DNA of 14,766 nucleotides from DATCVA01 sp036567205 (lineage in GTDB: Bacteria > Pseudomonadota > Gammaproteobacteria > Burkholderiales > Burkholderiaceae_B): contig DATCVA010000058.1 in assembly GCA_036567205.1 (NCBI GenBank), positions 1 through 14,766 of the forward strand, given 5' to 3'. Positions 13,949-14,766 of this stretch are shown piece by piece. A program made the translations under genes and the position numbers. The notes below the pieces were generated by a model. That model searched no databases. It was given only the letters and a program-made list of their open reading frames with translations, and was not told the DNA's origin. Each line of letters starts with the position of its first letter. Position 1 is the first letter of the stretch.

Positions 13949-14766
13949 ATGAACCCTCCTGTTTCGTCCTCGACACCCGTTTTCCGCTCCATGCTTAGCA
14001 TGCGAGGGCAGGGAGTGGTTAAAGGCGTTGCCATTGGGCGAGTGGCCGTTATGGGCGCAGCCGCGCTCGAGGTGGTTCACTATCGAATCCAGGCCGATGA
14101 TGTCCAGGCTGAATGCGATCGCTTAATCAAGGCGCTGGCCGCCGCGCGCGACGAATTGCAAAACATGGCCAGCAACCTTCCGGAAGATGCTCCGCGGGAA
14201 ATGGGGGCTTTGCTAACGGTGCATAGCATGTTGCTTGACGATCCGATGCTGGTCCAGCAAACCTGCGCTCTGATTGTCGATCGCCATTACAACGCGGAAT
14301 GGGCGCTTACCACCCAGGGGCAAGTGCTTAGCGAGCAATTCGCTGTAATGGAAGACGATTACATACGAGAACGTGGCGCCGATATAAGGCAAGTGATCGA
14401 GCGTGTGTTGCGTGTGCTATCGGGCTCATCGGCGTTGTTGGTCAATCTTGATGCCATTCAAACAGATGACGCACTGATTGTCGTTGCCCGCGATATTTCG
14501 CCTGCCGATATGCTGCGCTTGCGTGGGGGCCGCTTTGGTGCGTTTTTAACGGATCTTGGCGGACCGACCTCACATACTGCGATTGTGGCGCGCAGCATGA
14601 ACGTACCGGCTGTTGTGGGGTTGGGAAATATCCGCTCTCTTGTGCGCGATGGCGATATTTTGATTGTTGACGGCTCAAGCGGGGCGGTAATGGTTAATCC
14701 GCCCGAGTTCATCCTGAATGAATACCGTCGCCGCCAGGCTGCTTATGCCGATGATAGGGCCGAGCT
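13949..14766 (+). CDS. ptsI: PTS enzyme I (phosphoenolpyruvate-protein phosphotransferase), 3'-truncated by window edge
   Basis: Enzyme I autophosphorylates from phosphoenolpyruvate and loads HPr. The frame is open from ATG 13949 to the window end (272 complete codons), about half of a usual protein of about 575 residues. Visible are RGQGVVKGVAIGRV (N-terminal strand), the HPr-binding helical region (about 50-165) with TVHSMLLDDPML and AEWALTTQGQVL, and the phosphohistidine domain with DLGGPTSHTAIVARSMNVPAVVG carrying the active His209. The numbering is about 20 above E. coli's His189 because of an N-terminal extension; the true start could be Met15 or Met18. AGG at 13938-13940 supports 13949. 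The PEP-binding C-terminal domain is outside the window. Confidence 0.96.
   Translation, partial: MNPPVSSSTPVFRSMLSMRGQGVVKGVAIGRVAVMGAAALEVVHYRIQADDVQAECDRLIKALAAARDELQNMASNLPEDAPREMGALLTVHSMLLDDPMLVQQTCALIVDRHYNAEWALTTQGQVLSEQFAVMEDDYIRERGADIRQVIERVLRVLSGSSALLVNLDAIQTDDALIVVARDISPADMLRLRGGRFGAFLTDLGGPTSHTAIVARSMNVPAVVGLGNIRSLVRDGDILIVDGSSGAVMVNPPEFILNEYRRRQAAYADDRAE

Noticed and set aside
1..14766. CRISPR arrays, insertion sequences, phage attachment at tRNA-Val
   Set aside because: No regularly spaced repeats, no transposase or integrase, and no duplicated tRNA end were seen.

Overview
The window reads as chromosome of a betaproteobacterium, most likely in the Alcaligenaceae/Burkholderiales (Bordetella, Achromobacter or Pusillimonas relatives). 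I base this on recognised protein families and on gene order: leuB-asd-fimV-truA-trpF, tRNA-Val/thrS-infC, and gshB-EIIA-HPr-EI. Base composition looks moderate in GC, lower than typical Bordetella. Nothing looks phage-, IS- or CRISPR-like, so this is mainly core genome with a few accessory or rearranged insertions.

Layout, left to right. Bases 1-3744 hold the end of leuB, asd and a FimV-like LysM envelope protein. truA follows. Bases 4641-6964 hold a two-gene TRAP transporter permease pair (small and large subunits) with no substrate-binding protein beside it. trpF comes next, without trpB/trpA, and then bioY after a gap of about 225 bases with no recognisable gene. bioY converges on a PACE-family drug-efflux gene on the minus strand; the two meet in a long shared hairpin. 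Upstream of the PACE gene is a perfect 18-base palindrome lying in the spacer of its likely promoter. A minus-strand tRNA-Val(GAC) follows, with a near-consensus promoter and its own terminator.

The right part holds thrS, infC, gshB, a mannose-type PTS EIIA, HPr and the start of EI (ptsI, cut by the window end). thrS is preceded by what looks like a complete transcription attenuator. It comprises an extended -10 promoter, a 13-codon leader peptide with four threonine codons, a translation-coupled set of alternative pairings, and an 11-base-pair terminator that ends 19 bases before the thrS start. This is the most interesting signal in the window. infC appears to start at a rare AUC codon behind a strong Shine-Dalgarno sequence, which fits IF3 autoregulation. 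infC is followed by gshB rather than the usual rpmI-rplT-pheST, with a strong hairpin lacking a U-tract at the junction.

Functionally the window mixes amino-acid biosynthesis (leucine, the aspartate family, tryptophan), translation (TruA, ThrRS, IF3, tRNA-Val), envelope and transport (FimV-like, TRAP, BioY, PACE), redox (glutathione synthetase) and a permease-less, probably regulatory PTS phosphorelay.
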